Shown here piece after piece: positions 1-8,064 of a DNA stretch of 64,000 nt (its first letter is position 1; every line of letters begins with the position of its first letter). Both the position numbers and the translations under genes were made by a program. The notes beneath the pieces are model-generated. The model saw only the letters and a list, made by a program, of their open reading frames with translations. It was not told the origin of the DNA and did no database searches. The stretch comes from JASHPR01 sp963749145 (lineage in GTDB: Bacteria > Actinomycetota > Actinomycetes > Streptosporangiales > Streptosporangiaceae), in assembly GCA_963749145.1 (NCBI GenBank), contig CAVVLN010000001.1:992001-1056000 (forward strand), in the 5' to 3' direction.

Positions 1-686
1 GAGCGCTCGACGGTGCAGGGCAGGTTGAGCACGATCTCCCGGCCCGCCTCGGGCTGCCAGACGTCCATCACCGCCTCGCAGATCTCCAGCGAGAAGTCGA
101 GCTCGGTGTCCATGAAGATCTCCGGCGAGTACTCATAGCCGAAGTCGGTGCCGGGCAGGTAGCTCTCGGAGAACTTCATCACCGCCCGGGTGCCCTCCAC
201 CGCCACCGCCCGGCACTCGGCCCGCCCGTCGCCGTCCCAGCCGAAGACCACGCGGCGGAAGATCGGCGCGGCCGCGTTGTACAGGTGCACGGTCGCCTGC
301 TGCGCGCCGACCAGCGACTGCACGGTCCGCTCGATCAGCTCCTCCCGGGCCTGGGTCAGCACCGAGATGCGGACGTCGCCGGGTACCGCGCCGCGCTCGA
401 TCAGGCCGCGGATGAAGTCGAAGTCGGTCTGGCTCGCCGCCGGGAAGCCGACCTCGATCTCCTTGTAGCCCATGCGGACCAGCAGGTCGAACATGGCCTG
501 CTTGCGCGGGGGGTTCATCGGGTCGATCAGGGCCTGGTTGCCGTCCCGCAGGTCGGTCGACAGCCACCGGGGCGCGGCCGTGATCGTGCGCGACGGCCAC
601 CGCCGGTCGGGCAGGACGACGGCGGGGAAGGGACGGTAGCGGTGGCACGGCATGCCGGACGGGCGCTGATAGGACGGGTTGCTCAT
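1..686 (-). CDS. leuA: 2-isopropylmalate synthase, 5' part (cut by window edge)
   Basis: This gene encodes the first committed enzyme of leucine synthesis, which condenses acetyl-CoA with 2-oxoisovalerate. The visible first 228 residues carry the HMGL-family start of the TIM barrel, STDLRDGNQAL, with the metal-binding Asp and catalytic Arg in RDGNQ, followed by the conserved KEIEVGFPAASQTDFDF stretch. The actinobacterial form has an N-terminal arm like the one seen here (MSNPSYQRPSGMPCHRY). The ATG at 684-686 is chosen because the arm and barrel are continuous from it and a leader peptide ends 83 bases upstream. The C-terminal catalytic and leucine-binding domains lie outside the window. Confidence 0.95.
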   Translation of the reverse strand, partial: MSNPSYQRPSGMPCHRYRPFPAVVLPDRRWPSRTITAAPRWLSTDLRDGNQALIDPMNPPRKQAMFDLLVRMGYKEIEVGFPAASQTDFDFIRGLIERGAVPGDVRISVLTQAREELIERTVQSLVGAQQATVHLYNAAAPIFRRVVFGWDGDGRAECRAVAVEGTRAVMKFSESYLPGTDFGYEYSPEIFMDTELDFSLEICEAVMDVWQPEAGREIVLNLPCTVER

Positions 687-724
687 GGCGCTGACGCTCC
701 TGACGGGGTGGCCGAGGGAAAGGT

Positions 725-763
725 GGTCGGCGCAGCCCAGCAGCCCGCGACGAGGGGCCGACC
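725..763 (-). terminator. Attenuator hairpin between leader peptide and leuA
   Basis: On the minus strand the arm GGTCGGC pairs perfectly with GCCGACC across a 25-base GC-rich loop that can fold further. It lies just after the leader peptide stop and before the leuA ATG, and is followed by ACCTTTCCC, only a weak U tract. It is the natural candidate for the attenuation structure; whether it ends transcription or blocks translation cannot be told from sequence. Confidence 0.45.
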
Positions 764-769
764 GGTCAG

Positions 770-814
770 TTACCGGGCCTCGCCGCGGCCGCGAAGAAGC
801 AGCGCGCGCATCAT
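770..814 (-). CDS. leuL: leuA leader peptide (attenuator peptide)
   Basis: A 14-residue open frame, MMRALLLRGRGEAR, precedes leuA. It contains three consecutive leucine codons, two of them CTT, which is rare in DNA this GC-rich. That is the expected design of a ribosome-mediated attenuator peptide: scarcity of charged tRNA-Leu stalls the ribosome here and alters folding downstream. A TAGCAT box at 824-829 (minus strand) lies 9 bases before the first ATG, so the transcript may begin close to the start codon and be leaderless; no Shine-Dalgarno sequence is visible. The hairpin at 725-763 follows the stop. Confidence 0.75.
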   Translation of the reverse strand: MMRALLLRGRGEAR

Positions 815-823
815 GGCAGGATC

Positions 824-829
824 ATGCTA
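824..829 (-). promoter_or_regulatory. Possible -10 box of the leuA leader transcript
   Basis: TAGCAT read on the minus strand matches the TAnnnT actinobacterial -10 pattern and would place the transcript start at or just before the leader ATG. No convincing -35 box is visible at 17-18 bases upstream. Confidence 0.35.
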
Positions 830-907
830 GCCGACGGGGTCGCCGCGCGCGAGCCGAACGGCCCGGCGGTGCCGCCGCCGGAATGACCGCCTGGGGGGGT
901 AGGCCGA

Positions 908-3658
908 GTGAGTCCCGCGCAGACGCTGACCTTCCTGTTCACCGACATCGAGGGTTCCACGGTGCTGCTGCAGCGCCTGGGCGCCGCCTACGCCGAGGTC
1001 CTGGCCGGCCACCACCGGATCATCCGGGCCGGCCTGACCGCTCACGGCGGCCGGGAGGTCGACACCCAGGGCGACGCGTTCTTCGCGGTGTTCACCTCGG
1101 CGAGCGGCTGCGTGACCGCCGCGATCGAGATGCAGCGGGCGATCGCCGGGCACCACTGGCCGGGCGGCCACCCGGTCCGCGTCCGGATGGGCATCCATTC
1201 CGGCGAGGCGGCGCAGACCGACGTCGGCCTGGTCGGCCTGGACGTGCACCGGGCCGCCCGGATCGCCGGGGTCGCGCACGGCGGCCAGATCGTGCTCTCC
1301 GCCGCGACCGCCATCCTGCTCAGCGACTCGATGCCGGGGGGCGCCACGCTCACCGACCTTGGCCTGCACCGGCTGAAGGACCTCGGCCGCCCGGAGCAGA
1401 TATTCCAGGTGCAGGCCGGCGGCCTGCCGGCCTCGTTCCCGCCGCTGCGGTCGCTGGACCACCCCAAGCTGCGGAACAACCTCCCGGCGCAGGTGTCGAG
1501 CTTCATCGGCCGGGACGCCGAGCTCGCCGAGGTGCGCGGCCTGCTCGGCCGCTCCCGGCTGGTCACGCTGACCGGCTCGGGCGGCGCGGGCAAGACCAGG
1601 CTCGGCCTGCAGGCCGCGGCCGGGCTGCTGGACGGGTCCGGGGACGGGGTGTGGTTCGCGGATCTCGCCCCGCTGCACGATCCCGATCTCGTCGCCGTCA
1701 CCGTCGCCAGCGTGCTCGGCGTGCAGGGCGAGCCGGGCCGGCCGCCGCTCGCCACGCTCGTCGAGGCGGTTGACCAGCGCAGCCTGCTGGTGCTGCTGGA
1801 CAACTGCGAGCATCTCGTCGACGCGTGCGCCAAGCTCGCCGACGCGCTGCTGCGCGGCTGCCCGAACATCGTCCTGCTCGCGACCAGCCGGGAGCCGCTG
1901 GGGCTCGACGGCGAGCGGGTCTACCGGGTGCCGTCGCTGGCCACGCCCGCCGACGGCGACGACGTTGCCGCGATCAGGAGCACCGAGGCCGTGCGGCTGT
2001 TCGCCGACCGCGCCGAGCAGCATGGCGCGCGGCTGTCCTGGGACCCGGCCACCGCCGCGGTGGCCGGCCACATCTGCCGGCGGCTGGACGGCATCCCGCT
2101 GGCCATCGAGCTGGCCGCGGCCCGGCTGCGCGTCATGCCGGTGACCGAGCTGGATGCCCGGCTCGACCAGCGGTTCGCCATCCTGGTCGGCGGCTCGCGG
2201 GCCGCCCTGCCGCGGCAGCAGACGCTGCTGGCCATGGTCGACTGGTCCTGGGAGCTGCTGACCGCGGCCGAGCGCCACGTGCTCGCCAGCCTGGCGGTGT
2301 TCGCCGGCGGGTTCGACCTGGCCGCCGCCGAGGCAGTGACCGCGGGTGAGGTCGTGCTGGCCGAGGAGGTGCTCGGGCACCTCGGCGCGCTGGTCGACAA
2401 GAACCTGGTGCAGTTCGACGACACCGGCGTCGGTCCGGCCCGCTACCGGCTGCTGGAGACCGTGCGGCAGTACGCGACGCGCCAGCTCGAAGGGCATGAC
2501 CGGTCGGCGGCGGACGAGGCCAGGACCGCGCACCGCGACCACTACCTGGCCCTGGCCGAGGCCGCGGCGCCGCAGCTGGTGGCCCGCGACCAGGCCAGCT
2601 GGCTAGACCGCCTCGACCTCGAGCTCGACAACCTGCGCGCCGCGATCGCGTTCTGCCTGCGGCAGGGCGATCCGGGGCCGGGTCTGCGGCTGGTCGCCTC
2701 GCTGCGGACCTTCTGGAAGGCCCGCGGGCACGCCTCGGAAGCGGTGGACGCGCTCCGCGGGCTGCTCGACCTCCCGGCTGCCCAGGCCCCGACGCTGCCG
2801 CGGGCCAGGGCGCTCGCCAGCGCCGCCTACCTGATGGAGCAGACCGGCGGCTACGCCACCGCCGAGGCGTACTGCGACCAGGCGCTGGCCATCGCCCGCC
2901 CCGCCGGCGACGACTACCTGGTCGCGGACGTGCTGAACGTGCGGGCGTTCGTCCTGGTGCGCCGCGGCCAGCTGTCCGCCGCGCGGCCGCTGGCCGAGGA
3001 GGGCCTAGGCCTGGCGCGGCGGCTCGGCGAGCCGCATCTGACCGCCCGCCTGCTGTCTGTCCGTTCCTACGTGGTGGACTTCGCCGGCGACCACGCGGCC
3101 GCGGCCCGCGACGCGGCCGAGTCCCTGGCGCTGTTCCGGCAGGCCGGTGACCGCCGCGAGGTCGGGACCATGCTCGGCAACCTCGGGTACGCCGAGATGT
3201 CCCTCGGCGACCTGTCCGCCGCCCGGGACCACCTGGTCGAGTCGCTCGAGATCGCCCGTGAGCTGAAGGACACCTACGGAGTCGTCTACGAGACCTTCAA
3301 CCTCGGCCTGGCCGAGCATCTGCTCGGGGCGGACGGCGCGGCGCGGGCCCTGTTCGCCGAGTCGTTCGACCTGGCCCGGCGGGCCCGGATGCGGGCCGGC
3401 TACGGGTACGCCCTGCTGGGCCTGGCCCTGGCGGGCTGGGATCGCGCCGGCCGGTCGGCCCGGCTGCACGGGGCGGCCGACGCGGCCCTGGCCGCCCTGG
3501 GCGAGACCCTAGACTCCCTCGAGGCCCGGCTGCGCGACGCCGACACCGAACGGCTGCGCGCCGCCATGGGGCCCGCGGCGTTCGACGCCGAGCACCGCGT
3601 CGGCCAGGACCTGGGCGCCGAGGACATCCTGGCCCTGGCCCTGCGCCCCGGCCCGTGA
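908..3658 (+). CDS. Class III nucleotide cyclase-like / NTPase / TPR regulator
   Basis: The 916-residue protein has three parts. Residues 1-180 form a class III cyclase homology domain with FTDIEGST (metal Asp13) and a second metal Asp56 in GDAFFAVF. Residues 195-500 form an AfsR/NB-ARC-like NTPase with Walker A GSGGAGKT at 223-230 and a Walker B-like LLVLLDNCEHL around Asp298. The rest is helical TPR-like repeat. In canonical cyclases the transition-state motif reads NxAAR; here it is HRAAR (His114, Arg118), so catalysis is uncertain and the domain may be a ligand sensor. The GTG at 908 is used because the cyclase motif begins right after it. It is divergent from leuA with no clear partner. 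The family is typical of actinobacterial regulators; the target is unknown. Confidence 0.85.
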   Translation: MSPAQTLTFLFTDIEGSTVLLQRLGAAYAEVLAGHHRIIRAGLTAHGGREVDTQGDAFFAVFTSASGCVTAAIEMQRAIAGHHWPGGHPVRVRMGIHSGEAAQTDVGLVGLDVHRAARIAGVAHGGQIVLSAATAILLSDSMPGGATLTDLGLHRLKDLGRPEQIFQVQAGGLPASFPPLRSLDHPKLRNNLPAQVSSFIGRDAELAEVRGLLGRSRLVTLTGSGGAGKTRLGLQAAAGLLDGSGDGVWFADLAPLHDPDLVAVTVASVLGVQGEPGRPPLATLVEAVDQRSLLVLLDNCEHLVDACAKLADALLRGCPNIVLLATSREPLGLDGERVYRVPSLATPADGDDVAAIRSTEAVRLFADRAEQHGARLSWDPATAAVAGHICRRLDGIPLAIELAAARLRVMPVTELDARLDQRFAILVGGSRAALPRQQTLLAMVDWSWELLTAAERHVLASLAVFAGGFDLAAAEAVTAGEVVLAEEVLGHLGALVDKNLVQFDDTGVGPARYRLLETVRQYATRQLEGHDRSAADEARTAHRDHYLALAEAAAPQLVARDQASWLDRLDLELDNLRAAIAFCLRQGDPGPGLRLVASLRTFWKARGHASEAVDALRGLLDLPAAQAPTLPRARALASAAYLMEQTGGYATAEAYCDQALAIARPAGDDYLVADVLNVRAFVLVRRGQLSAARPLAEEGLGLARRLGEPHLTARLLSVRSYVVDFAGDHAAAARDAAESLALFRQAGDRREVGTMLGNLGYAEMSLGDLSAARDHLVESLEIARELKDTYGVVYETFNLGLAEHLLGADGAARALFAESFDLARRARMRAGYGYALLGLALAGWDRAGRSARLHGAADAALAALGETLDSLEARLRDADTERLRAAMGPAAFDAEHRVGQDLGAEDILALALRPGP

Positions 3659-3802
3659 CCCGGGCGCGGGCTCAGCGGTGGGAGCGCGCCTGCACCTCGT
3701 GGACCTCGGCGTCCAGGCCGCCGGCCCGGATCAGGGCGGCGTGGTCGCCGCTGGCCGCTGCCCGCGCCGCGGGTCCGGGGCCCGCCGGCGGGCTGGCTCA
3801 GG

Positions 3803-3818
3803 TTCCGTGTCGCGGAAA
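3803..3818. promoter_or_regulatory. Dyad motif upstream of the UGSC gene (possible operator)
   Basis: The 16-mer TTCCGTGTCGCGGAAA lies 89 bases before the UGSC start and is an imperfect inverted repeat (TTCCG/CGGAA). The rest of the 248-base gap after the cyclase gene shows no supported gene. A near-identical 16-mer (two differences) sits at 8985-9000 upstream of the alcohol dehydrogenases, and an 11-base part recurs at 8941-8951, which suggests one shared regulator. Confidence 0.35.
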
Positions 3819-3906
3819 CCGGCTGGCCTCAGGCCGCGCTGCCGCCGTAACGTCGCCAGCAGCAGGGTGCCGCACGCCCAGGCGCCCCGGGCCCGAGGAG
3901 ACGGCC

Positions 3907-4464
3907 GTGTTCGACAGCATCATCGATCCCACGCTCGGCCCGGCCACCGACGCCGGACGCGCCCCGGCCGCGCTGGCCGACCGCCCGGGCAGCCTGTCCG
4001 GCCTGCGGCTCGGCCTTCTCGCCAATACCAAGCGCAACGCCGAGCAGTTCCTGGACCAGGTCGGCGGGCTGCTGACCGAGCGATGCGGGGTGACGGCCCT
4101 CGTGGCCAGGAAGAAGCCCGACATCACCAACACCGCCCCGGAGCCGATCCTGGACGATCTGCGCACCCAGTGCGACGTCGTGGTCGTCGGCGTGGGCGAC
4201 TGCGGCTCCTGCAGCGCGTCCGCGGTGGCCGACGGGATCATCCTGGAGCAGGCGGGCATCCCGGCCGTGGTCGTGTGCACCGACGCGTTCACCGCCAGCG
4301 CCGACGCGATGGCCCGCGTGCGCGGGGTCCCGGGCTACCGCTATCTGACCGTGCCGCACCCCATGGCCAACCTCACCCCCGAGGGCGTACGGGACAAGGC
4401 CGCGGCGGCGGTGCCCGAGATCGTCGCGATGCTGACCAGCCGCACCATGGCCGCGGCCTCATGA
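3907..4464 (+). CDS. UGSC-family protein (cysteine form)
   Basis: A 185-residue protein whose centre reads VVVGVGDCGSCSAS. This is the UGSC signature of a family known from selenoproteomes, with cysteine (TGC, residue 99) in place of selenocysteine and the second Cys at 102. The C-X2-C arrangement implies thiol-redox chemistry, but the biochemical role of the family is not established as far as I know. The start GTG at 3907 is preferred over upstream frame extension because GAGGAG lies 6 bases before it and similarity-like sequence (FDSIIDPTLGPA) begins there. The stop overlaps the next gene's ATG (ATGA), so the two are probably translationally coupled. Confidence 0.75.
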   Translation: MFDSIIDPTLGPATDAGRAPAALADRPGSLSGLRLGLLANTKRNAEQFLDQVGGLLTERCGVTALVARKKPDITNTAPEPILDDLRTQCDVVVVGVGDCGSCSASAVADGIILEQAGIPAVVVCTDAFTASADAMARVRGVPGYRYLTVPHPMANLTPEGVRDKAAAAVPEIVAMLTSRTMAAAS

Positions 4465-5534
4465 CGACGGCCGCCGCCCCGGCCGAGGACCGGGCGGCCG
4501 ATCCGGCCGAGCAGGCCAAGGCCGTCATCGAGTACTGCTACGACCAGGGCTGGACCGACGGGCTCCCGGTCGTGCCCGCCACCCGCTCCGGCGTCGAGGA
4601 GTTCCTGGCCACGACCGCACGGGAGCCCGACGAGATCATCGGCACCGCCCCGCATCTCGGGCGCAGCATCACGGTGGCCCAGGCCGCGGCGAACGCGATC
4701 ATGGCCGGCGCCAAGCCGGAGTACTTCCCGGTGGTGCTGGCCGCCTGGGACGCGGTGAACCTGGAGCGCTCGGCCCGCGGCGCCTGGCAGTCGACCAGCG
4801 GCCCGTGCCCGCTCATCGTCGTCAACGGCCCGGTCCGTTCCCGCCTGGAGATCAACTGCGAGGGCGGGGTGTTCGGCCCCGGGTTCCGCGCGAACGCGAC
4901 GATCGCGCGGGCCATCGGGCTGATCGTGCGCAACGGCTACGGGATCCGGCCCCACGAGCTGGAGCAGGCGACCCAGGGCCTGCCCGGGCGGTGGTCGGTG
5001 TGCCTGGGCGAGAACGAGGAGGCCTCGCCCTGGGAGCCGCTCAGCGTGGTCGGCGGGGCGGGCGCGGGGGTCGACGCGGTCTCGGCCGTGCTGATCAGGA
5101 CCTGCGAGTACGTGGACAACCGGGGCACCGACAACCCGGAGGCCGTGCTCAGCGACTTCGCCGACACGCTGGCCCGGCTGGGGGCCTACCTCGGCGGGGG
5201 GCACTCCAGCGGCGGCCTGGTCCTCGGGCCCGAGCACGCGCAGTTGTTCGGCCGCAACGGGTACAGCCGGGCCGACGTGCAGCAGTGGCTGTTCGAGCAT
5301 GCGGTGCGCGACCGCGGCGACCTGATCTCGGCGGGCAAGGGCGAGGGCCCGGTCAGTGACCCGGCCCAGGCCGGCACCCCGTTCCCGATGATGCCGTCGG
5401 CCCGGGACATCCCGATCCTGGTCGCGGGGGCGGCCAACGCCGCGATGTCGATGGTCTTCCGCCCGTTCGGCTGGGCGCCCTGGTCGGGCCGGTCGGTGCC
5501 GGTCGCCTGGTCCCGGGCGCTGTCCGGCGTGTGA
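4461..5534 (+). CDS. Conserved partner protein of the UGSC gene
   Basis: The 357-residue protein starts at an ATG overlapping the UGSC stop. Its N-terminal region carries GWTDGLPVVPAT, a phrase I associate with proteins that neighbour or are fused to UGSC domains. It has several spaced cysteines (YCYDQGW, SGPCPL, INCEGG, SVCLGE, RTCEYV) but no CxxC pair. A glycine-rich middle (EGGVFGPGFRANATIARAIGL) and GGGHSSGG suggest a soluble enzyme-like fold. No signal peptide or membrane segment is visible. I cannot assign a reaction; tight overlap with the UGSC gene indicates a two-protein unit. Confidence 0.7.
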   Translation: MTTAAAPAEDRAADPAEQAKAVIEYCYDQGWTDGLPVVPATRSGVEEFLATTAREPDEIIGTAPHLGRSITVAQAAANAIMAGAKPEYFPVVLAAWDAVNLERSARGAWQSTSGPCPLIVVNGPVRSRLEINCEGGVFGPGFRANATIARAIGLIVRNGYGIRPHELEQATQGLPGRWSVCLGENEEASPWEPLSVVGGAGAGVDAVSAVLIRTCEYVDNRGTDNPEAVLSDFADTLARLGAYLGGGHSSGGLVLGPEHAQLFGRNGYSRADVQQWLFEHAVRDRGDLISAGKGEGPVSDPAQAGTPFPMMPSARDIPILVAGAANAAMSMVFRPFGWAPWSGRSVPVAWSRALSGV

Positions 5535-5597
5535 CCTCATGGGCGCCGCCCGGGTCCGGGTTCCCGCCGGCGTCCACCGCTGAATCGGAGAAGGATC

Positions 5598-6529
5598 GTG
5601 GAGATCTCGCTAGAGGGCAAGGTTGCGCTGGTCACCGGGTGCGGGCCGAACATCGGCAGCGGGGTCGCGCTGGCCCTGTCCCGGTACGGCGCGCGGGTGG
5701 CCTGCAACGACGTGGACGAGGCGGCGGTCAAGGCGTGCCTGGCCCGGATCGAGCGCAACGGCGGCGAGGCGATGGCCGCGCCCGGCGACGTGACCGACGA
5801 GGCCGCGGTCCGGCGGTACACCGGCGACGTGCTCGATCGCTGGGGGCACATCGACATCCTGGTCAACAACGCGGCGCTGCTCGGCGGCCGGGGCGTGCTC
5901 GACGAGAGCGCGGAGTTCTTCGAGCGGGCGGTGCGGGTCTCCTCGCTGGGCTATTTCCTGAACACCAAGCACGTCGCCCGCTCGATGGCCGAGCGCGGGA
6001 TCAAGGGCTCGATCGTGTGCATCTCCTCGTCCAACGGCTGGTCCGGCACGGCGGGCATCATCGCGTACGCGTTCAACAAGGGCGGGGTGAACAACTTCGT
6101 CCGGGCCGCGGCCATGGACCTGGCGCCGTACGGCATCCGGGTCAACAGCTTCACCCCGACCGCGCCGAACCCGGACAATCCCGAGCTGATCGCCGAGCGC
6201 GCCCGGGCCGGGCTGAACCCCGGCGGGATCTTGAATCAGGGCGGCCGCGGGCTCGGCGGCCCCACCGGCGACGAGTCGTGGCGCGGCCGGCCCGGTTCTC
6301 CGGGCCGCGGTCGCCGATGATCCCGATGGGGACGACCGGGACCCCGACCGACATCGGCCACGCCGTGGCCTGGCTGTGCTCCGACTACGCCCGGCTGATC
6401 ACCGGCATCGACCTGGTCGTCGACGGCGGGGCCCGGGCCAAGAACTTCGCCTACGCCCCGGCGGCGCCCGACGACCTGGCCGGGCCGCTGCCGCTGATCG
6501 TCCTGGACGAGACCCCGCCGCAGGCCTGA
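5598..6529 (+). pseudogene. SDR-family oxidoreductase, frameshifted
   Basis: A short-chain dehydrogenase with the Rossmann motif TGCGPNIG near residue 14, NNAA at the end of beta-4, a catalytic Ser in CISSSN and YAFNK as the YxxxK pair. The first frame (GTG 5598, preceded by GGAGAAGGA) runs into a stop at 6320 after a low-quality tail. The expected C-terminal part (PMGTTGTPTDIGHAVAWLCSDYARLITG, then VVDGGA) continues in another frame to 6529. One missing base near 6283-6300 explains this. The gene lies between the UGSC pair and convergent catabolic genes. It is either a recent frameshift or a sequence error; the flanking coding quality is good. Confidence 0.75.
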
Positions 6530-6532
6530 GCG

Positions 6533-7402
6533 TCAGCCGTCCAGGCGCAGCAGCCGGGCCGCGTTCTCCTTCATGATCAGCGGCCGTACCTCGGGCTTGA
6601 TCTCCAGGCTCTCGAAGTCCTTGATCCACCGGTCCGGGGTGATGGCCGGGAAATCGGAGCCGAACATCACCTTGTCGCGCAGCAGGGTGTTCGCGTACCG
6701 CACCAGCAGCGGCGGGAAGTACTTCGGCGACCAGCCGGACAGGTCGATATAGACCCGGGGCTTGTGCGTGGCCACCGCCAGCGCCTCGTCCTGCCAGGGG
6801 AACGACGGGTGGGCCAGGATGATGTCCAGGTCGGGGAAGTCGGCCGCGACGTCGTCGAGGTACAGGGGGTTGGCGTACTTCAGCCGGATCCCGCCGCCGC
6901 CCGGCGTGCCCGCCCCGGCCCCGGTCTGCCCGGTGTGGAACAGCGCCACCAGGCCGCGCGAGGCGATCACCTCGTACAGCGGGTAGGCCATCCGGTCGTT
7001 CGGGTAGAAGCCCTGCGTGCTGGGGTGGAACTTGAACCCCTTGACGCCGAAGTCGTCGGCCAGCCGCCGGGCCAGGCGCACCCCCGCCGCGCCGCGGGCG
7101 GGGTCGACGCTGGCGAACGGGATGATCACATCCGGGTGCTCGGCCGCGAGCTCGGCGATCTCGACGTTGTCCGGCACCGGGTCGTCGCCGGTCGCCGACG
7201 CGCTGTCGATGGTGAACGTGACGCAGGCCATGTTGCGCTGGCGGTAGTAGTCGGCCAGCTCGGGCACCGTGTAATGCGGCATCGAGCCGATGCCGAAGTA
7301 CGCGCCCATGGCCTCGCTGCCGCCGGCCTCCTGCGGGTCGGCGTGGACCGAGCGGTGCACGTGCGTGTGCACGTCGATCGCGGTCAGAGCGGTGACATCC
7401 AC
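6533..7402 (-). CDS. Amidohydrolase family 2 (ACMSD-like) enzyme
   Basis: A 289-residue TIM-barrel metal hydrolase/decarboxylase type protein. It begins with IDVHTHVH (first metal His pair), has FHTGQTG and LAHPSFPWQDEA for later ligands, and ends with the typical MFGSDFPAITPD, whose Asp is the catalytic metal ligand. Members hydrolyse or decarboxylate cyclic and aromatic acids; the substrate cannot be read from sequence. The GTG start overlaps the stop of the CoA-transferase B gene (TAGTG), so it is the third gene of a leftward operon after the two transferase subunits. It converges on the SDR with three bases between. Confidence 0.8.
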   Translation of the reverse strand: MDVTALTAIDVHTHVHRSVHADPQEAGGSEAMGAYFGIGSMPHYTVPELADYYRQRNMACVTFTIDSASATGDDPVPDNVEIAELAAEHPDVIIPFASVDPARGAAGVRLARRLADDFGVKGFKFHPSTQGFYPNDRMAYPLYEVIASRGLVALFHTGQTGAGAGTPGGGGIRLKYANPLYLDDVAADFPDLDIILAHPSFPWQDEALAVATHKPRVYIDLSGWSPKYFPPLLVRYANTLLRDKVMFGSDFPAITPDRWIKDFESLEIKPEVRPLIMKENAARLLRLDG

Positions 7403-8064
7403 TAGAGGTCCTCTACATACCGGGCGGCGGTGCGCTCGCGGATGGCCGCGGGCGGCACCCCCGGGGCGCATTCTTTCAGCCGCAGCTGCCCGTCCGCCAC
7501 GTGGAAGACGGCCAGATCGGTGTACACGCGGGTGACCACCCGCCGGCCGGTCAGCGGGAACGTGCAGCGCCTGACGAGCTTAGGCCGTCCCGCCCGGTCG
7601 GTGTGCTCCATCACGGCCCACACCTCGCGCGCGCCGGCGACGAGGTCCATCGCGCCGCCGACGGCCGGGTTCCGCCCCGGCACGTACCAGTTGGCCAGGT
7701 CCCCGGTCTCCGACACCTGCAGCGCGCCGAGCACGGTCACGTCGAGATGGCCGCCGCGGACGATCGCGAACGACATCGCCGAGTCCACGATCGCCGCGCC
7801 GCTGATCAGCGTGATCGGCTGCTTGCCCGCGTCGGTCAGGTCGGGATCCTCCTGGCCCGGCGGCGGTGCCGGCCCCAGGCCCAGGACGCCGTTCTCGGCG
7901 TGCAGGATGACCTCGGCGTCCGGCGGGATGAACCGCGGGATCAGCAGCGGGATGCCCACGCCCAGGTTCACCACGTAGCCGTCGCGCAGGTCGGCGGCCA
8001 GCCGCCCGGCGATGCCCTCCCGGCTCAGGCCGCGGACGCCGGTGTCGGGAACGGTGTCGGTCAT
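7402..8064 (-). CDS. 3-oxoacid CoA-transferase family, subunit B
   Basis: A 220-residue beta subunit of a family I CoA-transferase, moving CoA between a carboxylic acid and an acyl-CoA. The conserved VNLGVGIP comes first, then HAENGVLGLGP with the Glu that forms the glutamyl-CoA thioester, and later GGAMDLV. Its ATG overlaps the stop of subunit A (ATGA), and its stop overlaps the amidohydrolase start, so the three are one translational unit. Family members act on succinyl, acetoacetyl or oxoadipate substrates; the neighbouring dehydrogenases suggest activation of a carboxylic acid made by the island. Confidence 0.88.
   Translation of the reverse strand: MTDTVPDTGVRGLSREGIAGRLAADLRDGYVVNLGVGIPLLIPRFIPPDAEVILHAENGVLGLGPAPPPGQEDPDLTDAGKQPITLISGAAIVDSAMSFAIVRGGHLDVTVLGALQVSETGDLANWYVPGRNPAVGGAMDLVAGAREVWAVMEHTDRAGRPKLVRRCTFPLTGRRVVTRVYTDLAVFHVADGQLRLKECAPGVPPAAIRERTAARYVEDL

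Noticed and set aside
687..830. T-box riboswitch upstream of leuA
   Set aside because: No T-box sequence or specifier/antiterminator layout; the short Leu-rich peptide and simple dyad explain the region better.
827..2542. Long minus-strand frame of 571 codons opposite the cyclase gene
   Set aside because: It is the antisense shadow of the cyclase/NTPase frame; its protein is His/Arg/Gly/Pro-rich with no domain, while the plus frame has clear motifs.
3655..3906. N-terminal extension of the UGSC protein back to 3655
   Set aside because: The added 84 residues are Arg/Ala-rich noise and a good ribosome site precedes GTG 3907.
4192..4215. Selenocysteine insertion in the UGSC motif
   Set aside because: The first motif position is TGC, a normal Cys codon, and no UGA or SECIS-like hairpin is present.
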